From: Ischnura elegans
Lineage: Eukaryota > Arthropoda > Insecta > Odonata > Coenagrionidae
Length of the DNA: 64,000 nucleotides
Assembly: GCF_921293095.1 (NCBI RefSeq)
Contig: NC_060251.1
Coordinates: forward strand, 59,351,585 to 59,415,584
Direction: 5' to 3'
The position numbers and the translations under genes were made by a program. Within the stretch, counting starts at the first letter, position 1. Each line of letters starts with the position of its first letter. Below the pieces are notes generated by a model. It did not search any database and was not told the origin of the DNA. It was given only the letters and a program-made list of their open reading frames with translations. Shown here one piece after another: positions 50,001 through 61,500 of this stretch.

Positions 50001-52038
50001 CCGAATAATTTTAAGTGACTGTTGAATGAAGAGAGCTCACAATGTTTTCTCTCAAATCATGGTAAAAATCATGCGATAGTGCTCACTTTCTGTTGTTATT
50101 AAATAATAAATATGTATATGTTCACTAATACATGCATGTTAGTTTAAACACATAAATATAATGTCTTAGAAGACAGTAGTGCTTTCATTTCCGAAAGATA
50201 TGAAAAAGTGGTGCATATCACTGAAACCTCTCTATAGTGAACCTCCATACATCAAATTGCCCAAATTTCGGTTCCCTCCATTACAATGTAAAGAAGTTTT
50301 ACTGTAATTGAATTTTCCCTTTTAGGTTTCTCCTGGAGAAATTGTAGCTCCTGCCAAGGTGTTGTACAAGGATGCGAAAAACACCTATTGCTGTAATTGT
50401 GCATCCCGGGGTCATCATGTGTTCCAGTGCAAGAAGAATAACTTCAGTGATTACATCCCAATCAATCCAAAAGTGACTAGTTACATACAGCCAGAGTTTA
50501 TACTTAAATCACAAAATACTTACAATCGCACACCATCAAATTGGGAGAGCATAGGTGCTGTTGCTCCTGAAAATTATAATGAGGATGGAGGACAGCAGAG
50601 TTATTTAGAAAGAGGCGTTAAAAGACCCCAACACTCTGGTAAACTGCCCAAAACAAAGATCAGGAGGTTAAATGATACCTCTTTTACGGAGTCAGCTGGT
50701 GTTGAAGTTTCCTCCAACAAGAAAATCAAAGTATCGGAAAAGTCATCTAAAAGGAATAAAGTTAAGGCAGCCAAGCTCAAAGTAAAAAAGAGTCTGAGAC
50801 CTGAGAAAAAAATGCTGAACAAGGACAAATTTTCCAGGTTGGGTGATGGTGGGGACTTGTCAAGCTCTAATTCTACTCCAGGAAATATCAGAAAGCACAA
50901 TGATGTCCATGCAAGGTTGGATCCGGGAGCTATGGCCGAAGCTAATGATATCAGAATAGTTAGCACTAACACAGGTACTGGCTCGGTAGAGAGAATCGTT
51001 GTTTTATCTCCCGGGCATCTCAAACAAATTGAATCTGCTGAAGGCAAAAAAATTCTGAAACATGTTACTGATCAATTCCAGGGAGTTACTGCAAAAGTTG
51101 TTAATAATCCATCAGGCATTTTAAGGTTAATGGGGACAGGAAATGACATTAATGCAGTGAAATCTGCACTTTTTGATGCTTTGAATGAAAAGCATGTTGT
51201 TACCAACTCATTGTTGTCTAATGGAAATGAATCATGCAAGTTGTCTCAAAATGCTAAGAAACTTGTTGATGCTGTTAGGTCAAAGAATTTTAAGAAGACA
51301 TTAAAAAAACAAAATCAGCTCAACAATCAGGAAAAGTGTTCCAAGAATCAGAGTAAAAGTTCAATTAAACTTTCAGATGAGGGACATGTGAAAAAAAGTG
51401 ACATTAGGCCTAAAAGTAAAAAGGAAATCGTCATGCGAACTAAGAGTAGTACTTTAAGTAATAGGAACGAATCGATTAATCTTGGAAAATCTCCACACTG
51501 GCAAAGTGTAGTGTACAATGATTTAAGTAGTGGACCAGGAAACAATCATAATCCAGTTGATAATTATCTACCCGAAGTTCAGGAAGTAGGGTCAAGTTTA
51601 TCGAGGAAGCATCAGGAAGATAATTGGGAATTAACATTGAATGCACATCAAGTGACTGGAGATGTATCATGGGCTAGAATTGCTAGGTCAGATTCTAATT
51701 ATTCCAGCCCTAATCATAGAATTAACAAAGGGAAACTTAGAAAGAGGAAGAATAAAAGTAAGAACCAATTCATTGCTTTTAAACAAGGTGAAATAATTAA
51801 TGGGAAAACCTTATCCACTTGTTCACCAGCCAGTGATTTCCCAAAAAATGGTAAGAGTAAATCATTTAATTACCCTTTAAAATACAGAAAAAAGAAAAGG
51901 GCATTAAATGTAGGCGAAAATAGCAATGATCATTCCAGGTTATCTGAAAATCAACAGTTCTCGAAATATGGTTTGAGTATAAAGCGACTTCGAGTGCAGG
52001 AATCTTCAAAAAAGCAATTCTCTCCACAAGTTTCTTAG
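38052..52038 (+). CDS. ZCCHC7: Zinc-knuckle (CCHC) protein, ZCCHC7 / Air1-Air2 type, complete, 4 exons
   Basis: In yeast and human this family is the RNA-binding subunit of the TRAMP complex, which with a poly(A) polymerase and the Mtr4 helicase marks nuclear RNAs for exosome decay. Exons: 38052-38934, 39151-39374, 40339-40476, 50326-52038; all introns are GT-AG and the joined frame is open, about 985 residues. Five zinc knuckles are visible: C327-C330-H335-C340, C349-C352-H357-C362, a degenerate third around C367/C370/C381/C384, C392-C395-H400-C405, and C437-C440-H445-C450. The acidic N-terminus has a LYSYVHH motif near residue 28 like one I recall in the vertebrate protein, a possible SUMO-interacting segment FVVIDDSEDE (182-191), and a lysine-rich stretch near 202-211. 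The C-terminal 535 residues are Lys/Ser/Asn-rich with one KH-like segment. The human protein is near 540 residues, so this one is unusually long. A CTTGTAG just before the ATG may be an acceptor for a 5' UTR intron. Confidence 0.92.
41190..42135 (+). repeat. Two direct copies of a ~100-bp intronic segment
   Basis: About 41,190-41,275 and 42,010-42,100 share the order ATTATCTTTGATT, TTGCTC, TTTTATTTGTGTAA, TTAATTC and CAATTGCTCTAATTT. Both are in direct orientation about 820 bp apart. This looks like a local duplication inside intron 3. Confidence 0.55.
42593..44379. mobile_element. Inner non-autonomous hAT element nested in the outer hAT
   Basis: Inverted ends: TAGGGATGCGCGAGTA at the left; the right end read in reverse is TAGGGATATGCAAGTA. 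Flanks TTATCTTC (42585-42592) and TTATATTC (44380-44387) form an 8-bp target duplication with one change. Many CTCGACTCGA-type subterminal repeats occur at both ends (42,600-42,690 and 44,310-44,350). No transposase-like frame is seen inside its 1.79 kb. Confidence 0.85.
44468..44764 (+). pseudogene. hAT transposase C-terminal dimerisation (hATC) fragment
   Basis: Open from after a TAA at 44465-44467 to a TGA at 44762-44764. It contains the segments EVEAYLSEM, GKYWKTCISYPRQKALAKMF, PPSTVFNERLFSSAGKI and NRLCPDRVKMLCFLSK. They match the conserved order YW-x-LA-x-P-x-S-x-ER-FS-AG-NRL-P of hAT/ZBED-type C-termini, which mediate transposase dimerisation. The zinc-finger and most of the catalytic RNase H-like fold are missing, so it cannot encode an active enzyme. 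Confidence 0.85.
46165..47910. mobile_element. Candidate TIR transposon in intron 3 (outer limits uncertain)
   Basis: The segment at about 46,171-46,217 (GATGACGTCAAAGGTGCCTAAAC at its core, positions 46195-46217) is repeated in inverted orientation at about 47,859-47,905, with clear similarity over some 45 bp. The similarity fades outward, so exact ends and target duplication are not resolved. No transposase frame is recognisable in between. A GATGTAGATG-tailed repeat lies inside at 47,545-47,602. Confidence 0.45.
47540..47602 (+). repeat. GATGTAGATG-tailed retroposon, copy 3 (tail hairpin only)
   Basis: AACACCCCCTGCCACACG, GGCGGCTTGCGGGGTATT and ATGTAGATGTAGATGG: the same 3' hairpin and tail. 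The body seen in copies 1 and 2 is not recognisable upstream. Confidence 0.5.
49609..50304. mobile_element. pogo/Tigger-like MITE with TA target duplication
   Basis: Left end CAGTATAACCACTATG; right end in reverse CAGTAAAACTTCTTTA; both flanked by TA (49607-49608, 50305-50306). AACCTC-containing subterminal repeats are scattered near both ends (for example near 49,635, 49,710 and 50,227), as in pogo/Tigger elements. 696 bp, no coding capacity. It ends 21 bp before exon 4 of the zinc-knuckle gene. Confidence 0.8.
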
Positions 52039-52331
52039 TATATGAACATTTCAGTGTATCATGATGCACTAAATATTAATTGTGGTGTTCTTCGGTTTGC
52101 CTTGGAGGCAATATTTCACTGTGAGGATATGAACTATAATTGGTACACAAATCTTAGAAGTGAGCTATTTACTTGTGTTTTTTTGAGGGCTGTCTCTACC
52201 TGCATTGAAGCTGCACATTTATTTAGAGGGCATGTTTGGGAAAAGGTGCCGACTTGTTAAAAATAGGGGAAAGTGAATGTTGTTCATACCTGTTGATGTC
52301 CTTGAAATTGTTAGCGATTCTTTTTTTTTTA

Positions 52332-52337
52332 ATTAAA
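52332..52337 (+). terminator. Candidate poly(A) signal of the zinc-knuckle gene
   Basis: ATTAAA lies about 294 bp after the TAG stop at 52036-52038, the first good signal variant in the 3' UTR. A run of ten T precedes it. Cleavage would then fall near 52,350-52,360. Confidence 0.4.
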
Positions 52338-52374
52338 ACTTCTTATGTGGAAAACTTTTCATAGAGCTCGTGCA

Positions 52375-52380
52375 TTTATT
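52375..52380 (-). terminator. Poly(A) signal of the pyrophosphatase gene
   Basis: AATAAA on the minus strand (TTTATT on plus), about 130 bp after the TGA stop at 52513-52515. It implies cleavage near 52,350-52,365, practically meeting the 3' end of the convergent zinc-knuckle gene. Confidence 0.55.
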
Positions 52381-52512
52381 TCTTCAGAAATTTGTTTAAA
52401 TGAGACCAGACAGCAGAGTACACCTAAACATTTTCACAGAAACTGAGAATCTTTAACATGGTTCATGGGTATACATTGATCAAAATAACATGATTACAAA
52501 CAGCTTCCAGGT

Positions 52513-55500
52513 TCACTTGAGCAAGATGTGGTGCCATTTGTCAACTGGAAAAAAAAGAAATCATCATTAATTTTATATTAGCCCCTGCAATAACAACAAA
52601 AACCATTACAAAGTAAATAACATGTACGACATGGCAAACATCGGTTTTAGTTAACTTTTTGTTGTCAATTAGTGTAGATATGAATGCAAAAAGGATGCAA
52701 GGATGTCTAAAAATTAGAGATTTAATCTTTTGTCCAAAGAAACTTTATCGACACCAGACCAAAATCTCATACAAGACTCATTGCGTACCAAGCATTGTTC
52801 ATTTGGCACCACTTACACTACTGGATTCATATTGCCATGTCAATTGGTACTTATAGGGAGGAATTTCAGAAACTGGGCAAAATTCAGTTAGCTAACATTA
52901 AAAAAGCAAAATAAAATCTTAACCATCATTTAGCCTGTTAAAAGGCAAGTTAATGTAGTGCAACTTTCCATTCTGCCAGTGCAGCAGCAGTCGAGGCAAC
53001 CAACCATTGCACAGGATACTGACGCTCTGGTATGTGAACTTATGGAATGCAATGATATTATTTAGCCATAGAGGTGTGCGACATCATTTATATTAATCGA
53101 TGATCTTCGCACCCTTACTTAATATGAAATGTCTATAAATGATTATATATATATCAAGCATTGCCAAAAATGAAAAAATATAATGCATTATAAAATCATG
53201 AAGAAATAGTTTTTGTCCTTCACCATGCATGATGTAAAACTGCACCCTTATTCCTATTGTTGTATGTTATCCTCATGACCAACTTCTTGTTGTATGCCGA
53301 GTTACCTCAAGCATCAACCAGAAATTCCTTAACTTTTCGAGCATTCTACAAATTTCCAGAATTTGATAAGTTTAATTAACCAAATGTTCATCTTTAAAGT
53401 GGATAAAAAAGAAAATATTATACCTAAGGCTATCTAGTACTTTTACCAGACACAAAATCTGTTATTTCCAGAGAGTAAAGCAGTACACAGAAACAGAAGT
53501 GGCCACCCTGTACTGACATGAACGCATGCCAGCCAATGTTTGATTCAATCATTGGGTGTTACCCCTCCCATCAGTCACTGCCTATCCTGATGGCCCCTTT
53601 AAGCTGTCAAGTACATATTCCAACCCCTTCCTATCTATCTTTTCAATGCCTAGTGGAACCACTTTTAAAATCCTAAACCTTATCTCCATTTCTGTTACGT
53701 ATACAAATTCTTATTGATCAGCAATATATATTCAAGAAGATAGGACTACCCATTCCTCGATTTAGAACTTAGTTCACAATTTTCAGTGACATTCATGCCA
53801 TTTGATATGTTTTTGCCCATTTTCTCAGCAGAAAATTGAAATAAGGTAAGTACTGAAACAACCCATTTGATATCTGCTAAACAGTAATCAGAAATGCTTA
53901 AAAGTGTTTCTAAAACAAAAAATTAAACTGCATGACAATTTTCCACATTTGAAGAAAATGCAACTACGTCTTATTGTTGGAATTATATTGACTAATTCAC
54001 CACCACAATCATTACTTCCCTAGAACACAGAAGTTGGAATAATTCAAAATGGTGTTTTAAACAAATTTTTCATAGACCCCCAAAGCACTGCAACAGCACT
54101 ACCATGCTCCTGTGCATATGCGCAACGAGAAGAAAAACCTTTCATTTGTAACCATAAGGATTGTATTGCGAATATTCAGTGACATTAAATGAAATTTTAC
54201 AAAACAATAAAAAAATTTCAACCCTAACTCTCATGCAGCACTTGGATACTAAATTTTAGGATTTGCCTCAGAGAAATGCCATCTTTTGGAATAAGTATGA
54301 CTCACACCAGATAAATAAGACTGAATATACCTCCCTAAGAGCTTAAGTAAATTAGAAATTTGAATTTACTGAAGTGATTGCAAACATAAGTTGAATTATG
54401 GTATGCATGATGTTGACGCATGAATTAATTTTAAGGAGTGAGTAATAATATCACTGTCATATTCTTCACTTGCATGAGGAGGAAATAAAAAAATAACTGA
54501 AGGATTTATTTTTGCTAACTTCCCTTAAATATGTACTTAGGATTTACAAGTATAATTAGATCAGTAATCTTGAATAAGAAAAAATTTCAATTTTAATCCC
54601 AATATAGCTTACAGAGACTGGCAAGAGGGTTCATCAGCAGCCAAGAGGAACCAAGTGATATTTCTTACAGTTTACACATCCCAATTCCTTGGGTTTCTGC
54701 AATACCAGATGTCTTCCATTAATGATACCTCCAATGATACACCTCCCTATAATTTCATGCTCTTTGTTTTTAATAACAGTAAAATGATGTCATGATCCTA
54801 AATCATATTTGCCACAGGATTCATCAAATGTAGGATTGACAGTGAATTTACAAGTTCCAGCTTCTTTCCCACTCAAGGCAATGATTTACCCAACCAGAAT
54901 TTCAGCACATAACAGTGCAATGAAACCAAAATTATCTAAATTTAATTTTGCCTTTAAAGTATATCAATTGTGACTACCCAGTTAACCACAAGGCCACCCA
55001 TGATATGGTTGTAGAGAAAGTGGCTACTCACAAGTTAATATTAAGGCACTGATATTTCAGGATCATGATTTCATTTAAATAATAAAAGAAACAATGAAGT
55101 CCATAGTCATATCACCCCTCATCTACTGAAGAGCCACTCTAAAAAACTGTAGAGGGTTGCATTAGTTAATGTTAATGCTATAATGATAATTTATTCAAGT
55201 GAGAATTCAGTTTTCATCTATAAAAAAACATACGCTGGGTATCTTGGATTTTTTTCTTTCTTTTGTAAGGACCTGGGGAATTACATGATATGTTTTAAGC
55301 AGTTAATCTGCTTTATACAGTTCTCAGACATTTCTTGGTTTTCCTTTTTAATTGAATTAATGCCAAAAGTAGAGCTGCAATGTTGAGCAAAATTTTAAAA
55401 TGTGCATGCTATGAACCTACCTTATTAACATCATTATTGGGGAAATCAGTGATCATTAGTCATAATTAAATGATTTTGTATATAATAGCACAGCAAAAAA

Positions 55501-58500
55501 AGACCTCTTAGACTTTGGCTCTGCACAAGCAAATATGCTCTCTCGTAACATTATATGACTGGCTGCAAACATCAACTGATTCTCTAAAACTAACAAAAAT
55601 CTACTTGAGAAAAAGATATTGAGGTAGATTAACACTCATTAATTTCTGAAATTAGTTAAACTATTACACTCTCGGCACTGTAGAGGTGCTGAATTTTTTA
55701 AAAATATTCTTCCAATTTTGGCCTTTTTTGGTATTAGCACCAATTGAAAATGTTAAAGGCATGTCTTTACTTCACTTACTACTACATCATCATCACTGGT
55801 CCATAATCCTAAGATTGGTTTTATACAGCTCTCCACTATATACTTATGTCGCTTAATGTTATCATATCTTCATATTTCTTATTTTTCACATCTATCTTAG
55901 CTCCACTTATTTTCTTTGTTTTATCATGTAATTCATTTTCAATTATTTTTATTTTTCATTCATTTGGGCCTTGCCTAACATCAAACAGCTAAGATAATTA
56001 AATCACAGATGAATTATGATGTGATAATTGCTTCCCAAAATACAGCTACATAAATATTGAATCTTTTAGAATTGTCCATTATGACATGAAATGTGGTCTA
56101 CGGTAGTACTGCAGCATACGTTCATCATCAATCGATTCAAGCACTCCCATCATATTGTATACGATACCTCCACTGCATAAACACTCAACAATCACCCACT
56201 GAATTAAATCTGCTCATCTAGTATTATAAGGGCTATCTAGAAGAGCTGATTTGAATTGGTGGGCGATTGTTGAGAGTTTATGTAGCGGAGGTATCGTATA
56301 GTCCCCAAGCGTAAATTCTGTTTTACCTCTTGATTGAATAAATAAAGTCGCTAATCCTAATTCAATGACAAATTCCCACTGACTGTTTTTATAATTTAAA
56401 ACAAAATATGCAAGACTTATACAGATAAAGAATTGAGACACCATCCCAGACTTTACCAATCACAACATTGAAACTAATTGGCCACGTATGGGTTGTGAAC
56501 GTGGAATGGTACAAGAGGGAATGTCAGTGGCCAAATTTCATATTGTTCAAAAGAGGTGAAAACTGTAAGTGTGCCAAATACATATGTATTTTGTCAAACA
56601 GAACTACCAATGTTTTTTACTGGAGAGGCCTGCTGCAGACCAGAGTCAAATACAAGCTTACAGTAGGAATTAGCCTTAAACAGGCTTGCCCAAGCATTAT
56701 AGAGTTTTCATAATATTCAATGAATTATATAGTTCCTCGACTGGAAATGACTTTCATTTTTAAATGAAATGCAAGAAGACCATAATGACTCGACCACCTT
56801 CGATACATTGAAAACAAATGTTACATCGTTATCTATGAAAAAATTATACCCATTTCTCTGTCATCTAAGGTGGTATACTGGATGAGTAAAAAAGTTTAAA
56901 TCTTAACACCTAGATGAGGTATCACTTAGATAATGGTACTAAAAAAATAATGCATATACATATTTGTCTTACCAATTGGGTCCATTGGCTCTGGATCAGC
57001 AAGAGGAGGTGCCTTGTTAACTAATTCCTCAGCTTCTGGTAAACTTATTTTTCCAACACTCTCATCGATGCTAACATTAGTGCTGGAAGACAAAGATAAA
57101 AATTCTACAACAATGGAAGACAAATTAACACCAGTTCTAGTAATTCTCCAAGACAAAAAGAAAACAGGAGAAGTATTATTTTCAATAATTATAAACATGC
57201 ATGTCATCCATTAACAAGTAAACTGCTTAGAATGTTTTTAAAACAAAAATACCCATTATACAAAGTTCCTTACCAATAACAACATCCAATAACTCCATTT
57301 TACGGCATGGCCACCATCCACACATAGTTTAGTATAAAGCAAAATAACAATACATAATTGAACTCTCCCTTCCTAAGGGCTTCTTATAGATTTAGCCACC
57401 AAAAAAAAATCAAGATAAGAGTTGAACACCAATGCAAGTGCCTCAGAAAGTAAAATAACCAAATAGCTTGAGTATTATCCAAATTTTGAAGAGAATGCTT
57501 GGACATAAGAAGTGCATTATCACTAGTACAGTCTATACTAAGTATAGCCTAGAGTGAGTAGAACCATAGAAAGTGATTTAATGGTTGGTCTATGTAGATT
57601 ATTTTCCCCTTATCTTATAAACTACCACTTTTATGTGAATTCGATTTTCCCAAGTTTTTTGCAATTTTTGTTGGCATTCCATAAGTTTCAAGTCACAGCA
57701 AAACTTCATCACTTACTCTGACTAAAACGGTTTTCCACGAGAGTGGTCACCCTGAATAGCTAATATATTTTCCAGTAGGAAAAATCTACTGACAAGAAAA
57801 AAATTACCATATCAGTCAGAATGAAATATACTTACCAACTTATTTCATGAGTATTTGCTTCACTTTTGATAAGGGAAAGCCAATGCTTGTGAACTTCATC
57901 TATTATATTCAACGCAAACTTTTTCCCCTTTGCTTCACCATTAAAAGCAAACTGGTTTTCAGGCTTCCCATCTGGAATTTTATAAATTTTAAACCATTCT
58001 ACTGTTGCCTTAAGAAGACCTGGAAGTTTCTTCTCTATATCTTCAATATCTGTAATGTAAATATAACCGAAGTAAGACCACATTCTAAAAACAATCCAAA
58101 CTAACACTTTCATAAAGTTTCAAGAAGTATCACAAGTGGTTGAAGAACAAATAACTCCATTTTTATACAATATTTTAGAAATAAATAATTTTAAAATTTG
58201 AATATCCTCCATAATTATGTATTAGACATGTAACATTTTTTGGCCTCAGGAACTAACTCCCTCACTGCTAGCTAAAAGGCTTTCTCAAATTTTTGTAGTA
58301 GCATCATGTAATCAATATTTCATACCTGTTCAGGATGTCATGTGAACAATGTGGATGCTACAATAGTCTAATCAATCTATTTAGTACTTGAGCACGTAAA
58401 ACATTACTTGATCACAAATGAGCCCTCATTAGAGTGATTACTAAATCACAAAGCATCATTCTGTAATCAGGATTTTTGTGAAAGTTGTTCCAATCCAGTT

Positions 58501-61500
58501 CCAAGTACACCACAAACATTTTTCACACGTATGGAGAACGATATCTCCTATTGGAATTGGAACCAAAATCACACTAACAAGGAGACGTCGCCAAAGTGAT
58601 GTTCAGGATCTGGATACGAATGTCATTTTCTGAAACTATATAGGTAAGGTAGAAAAAGTGTCACAGCTTTCTTCCACATAGGCCCGGGTTCGAGAGATAT
58701 TCGCATGTAAAGACTTCGCGCAACATGACATCCCTTGAGTAATTGCCGTATTAAGGCACAATTCGGAGTTTCGTTTATAATCCATAAATTGATATTAAAT
58801 TTAAAAAATCGCGAAGTAACTAAATAAAACGAATGGGGATAAAATGTAACAGTGATTTCAAAAATTAGAAGAGAGAAAAACACGGCCGTAGTGAAGAGAT
58901 TAGTGATTACTCAAGGGACGTCATGCTGCGCGAAATCTTTACAAGCGAATATCTCTCGAACCCAGGCCTATGTGGAAGAAAGCCCTGACACTTTTTCTAC
59001 CTTACCTATATAGTTTCAGTTAATAACATCGGCACGCAGATCCCGAACATCACTTTGGCGATGTCTCCTTATAAGTCCAATAATATTCCAGTACTTTGTG
59101 TTTTTTTTATCACTCTAAGTGCTCATGCTTCCATGAAAAAAGATTAATTTCTCTTGTAGCTCTTATGGTCAACTATTAACCCCTAGCATTGAAATGACGA
59201 GCCTACATTGTCACTAACTTCCTAGGCCAAATCGCACAATGATGAGTGTAGCTCATCATCAGATTTTCATAATTTTGGCATTATTCAGGGGAACAAAATA
59301 AATATTTTGAAATTTTAACAACGTTAAAACATCCATTACGTACACAAGGAACTCATTTCATGAAATATGATGCACTGGAAGGAATAAAATTATTCTATGA
59401 GGGTAGCGAATGTTTTACTATCTCTAGCTCTAATTCACGATTTTTAATAATAACTTTTTATTTCACTGTTCTACGTCGATAAAAAACTACAAAATGTCAT
59501 TTTATTACCTACCATTCCATTTAAAATGAACCACAGGAAAAATAAATAGAGGATAGCAGCACGACATTCAGAAAATACATTCAAGTAAAAGGGGCTAAAG
59601 ACCATTTACGATAAACATTGTAATCAGGAGCATATTGAAGCTATGTGAACAAGTCTATACTTAAAAAAACGCTCCAATACAACAACATTTAAAAATGGTT
59701 ATGATTTGCTTAAGCCCAAATTTTTAATGCATATTTGATCCAACATACCATTTAAAGATTCTGCCAGTGGATCCTTCACATCAATTGCAATTATTTTCCA
59801 GTCCGTCTCACCTAGAAAGATGATAATATCATCAATGCCATAGATAAAAACTGCGACAGAAAAAATAAAATAAAAACATAGAATACCTTCATCAATAAGA
59901 GCTAAGGCCCCAAGCACCTTCACCTGAACAACATCTCCCCTTTTGGCAACCTAGAAAATTTAAAAGAGCATTTCAGGTATTTACATTCATCCACCACATT
60001 TAAATTCTCAATGCTCGCCACTTAATGCCTGCTTTCATTCTTGCCCTTATAAAGTAGCATATCTATACCAGCATGCTACGCAGCAAGAGGAGCTTTTTTC
60101 CTGTGCTTGAACAAGCATGCTAAGTCCCAAGTTTTAACCACTGCCTTTCCACATGGTTTTACTTCAGTCTCACTATCAGATTTGAATTTATATATTCAGA
60201 AGTGGGTCTCCAGTCCTTAAGCTGCATAGAGTCCCAACAATGACCTGCAGTTCCTTAAACAACTGGTGAACTATGAATGTATTGGCCTAAACGTAGGTAA
60301 TTCGGCCCAAAATAGGTTTTTAAGCCACTTTTTGGTACCTGAGCGAGGACTTGATAGAGGTAACATTGATTGGAAACCAAAATTGATAGAGAATACTAGC
60401 ATAAGCCTTCTTAACAGAATCAAGCAGGGTATGTTAAAAACTGAATGACAAAAAAATGCATTTATACGAAAACTTGAGCAGGTAGAGAAATTCAACTATG
60501 TATTTAGGAAGCACGTTAGAGGAAAATAGTCAGTAGTAAAGACGTCAGGAAGAGATTTGTGCTAGCAAAAGAAGCGTTTATAAACAGGAAGGACCTTATG
60601 AAAGGATCATTATGTAAGAGTTTAAAGAAAAGGTTAGTGAAGAGTCTGATCTCGAGTGTAGTGCTTTACGGTGTGGAAACATGGGCACTAAGGAAGGAGG
60701 ACAAGAGAATACTGGAGGAGGTATGGCAAAGATTGACGAATGTGAAGTGGATGGAGAGAAGGAGGAATGACGACGTGCTTGATATGGTGGGTGCAGAGAG
60801 GCGGCTTTTAGATGAGATATGGAGGAGACAGAAGGCATGGATGGAGCGAGTACTTAGTGGGGAGGGGATATTGACAACAGTGTTGGAGGGGAGAATGTTA
60901 AGTAAATGAAAATGAGGAAGAAAAAGAATAGGAATTTTAGATAGAATGAAAGTGAGTAGGCGTTATTGTGAATTGAAGAGAGAAGTGCTTGGAGGCAAGG
61001 GTGGCTCCCAGATGGCTTCTTAAGTACTCCATGGAAACCCACCTTAATCGGTAGAATACTTTAATAATAAAATAAAAATTAAATGAGAGGCAGGGCCAGT
61101 GCTGGACATATGGGACCACAATTTTTCTGTGACAGACATGCATAAAAAGATACTGGGGGATAATATGACTGATCAAAATGGATGAAATGGATCCTGCGCA
61201 TGAAAAAAAATGTGGTACACCATATAAGGGTAAATGCGATCCACTGAATAAAACATATTACAAATAAGAAAACCTAACCCATTATCTACAATACGATCTA
61301 AAATTGACCAATTATCTATCTAAATTACATTTTGCTGCACTATTAATTCAAGAAAGCTCTTTCATCTGCAGGAATGGGATGAAACTTTTGACTACTGATT
61401 ACAGGAATGGTTGGTGAGTTTTTACGTGCCTTCAAGACATAAATGACTGGGCAGAGATACACATCACACTAATAACCATGTTGAAGCAATTAGTAATAAG

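Noticed and set aside
50601..51047. 148-codon minus-strand open frame
   Set aside because: It lies entirely opposite exon 4 of the zinc-knuckle gene and is a shadow of its biased codon use.
53143..53153. CRISPR-like or satellite array
   Set aside because: Only a short TA run; no regularly spaced repeats anywhere in the window, and the DNA is eukaryotic.
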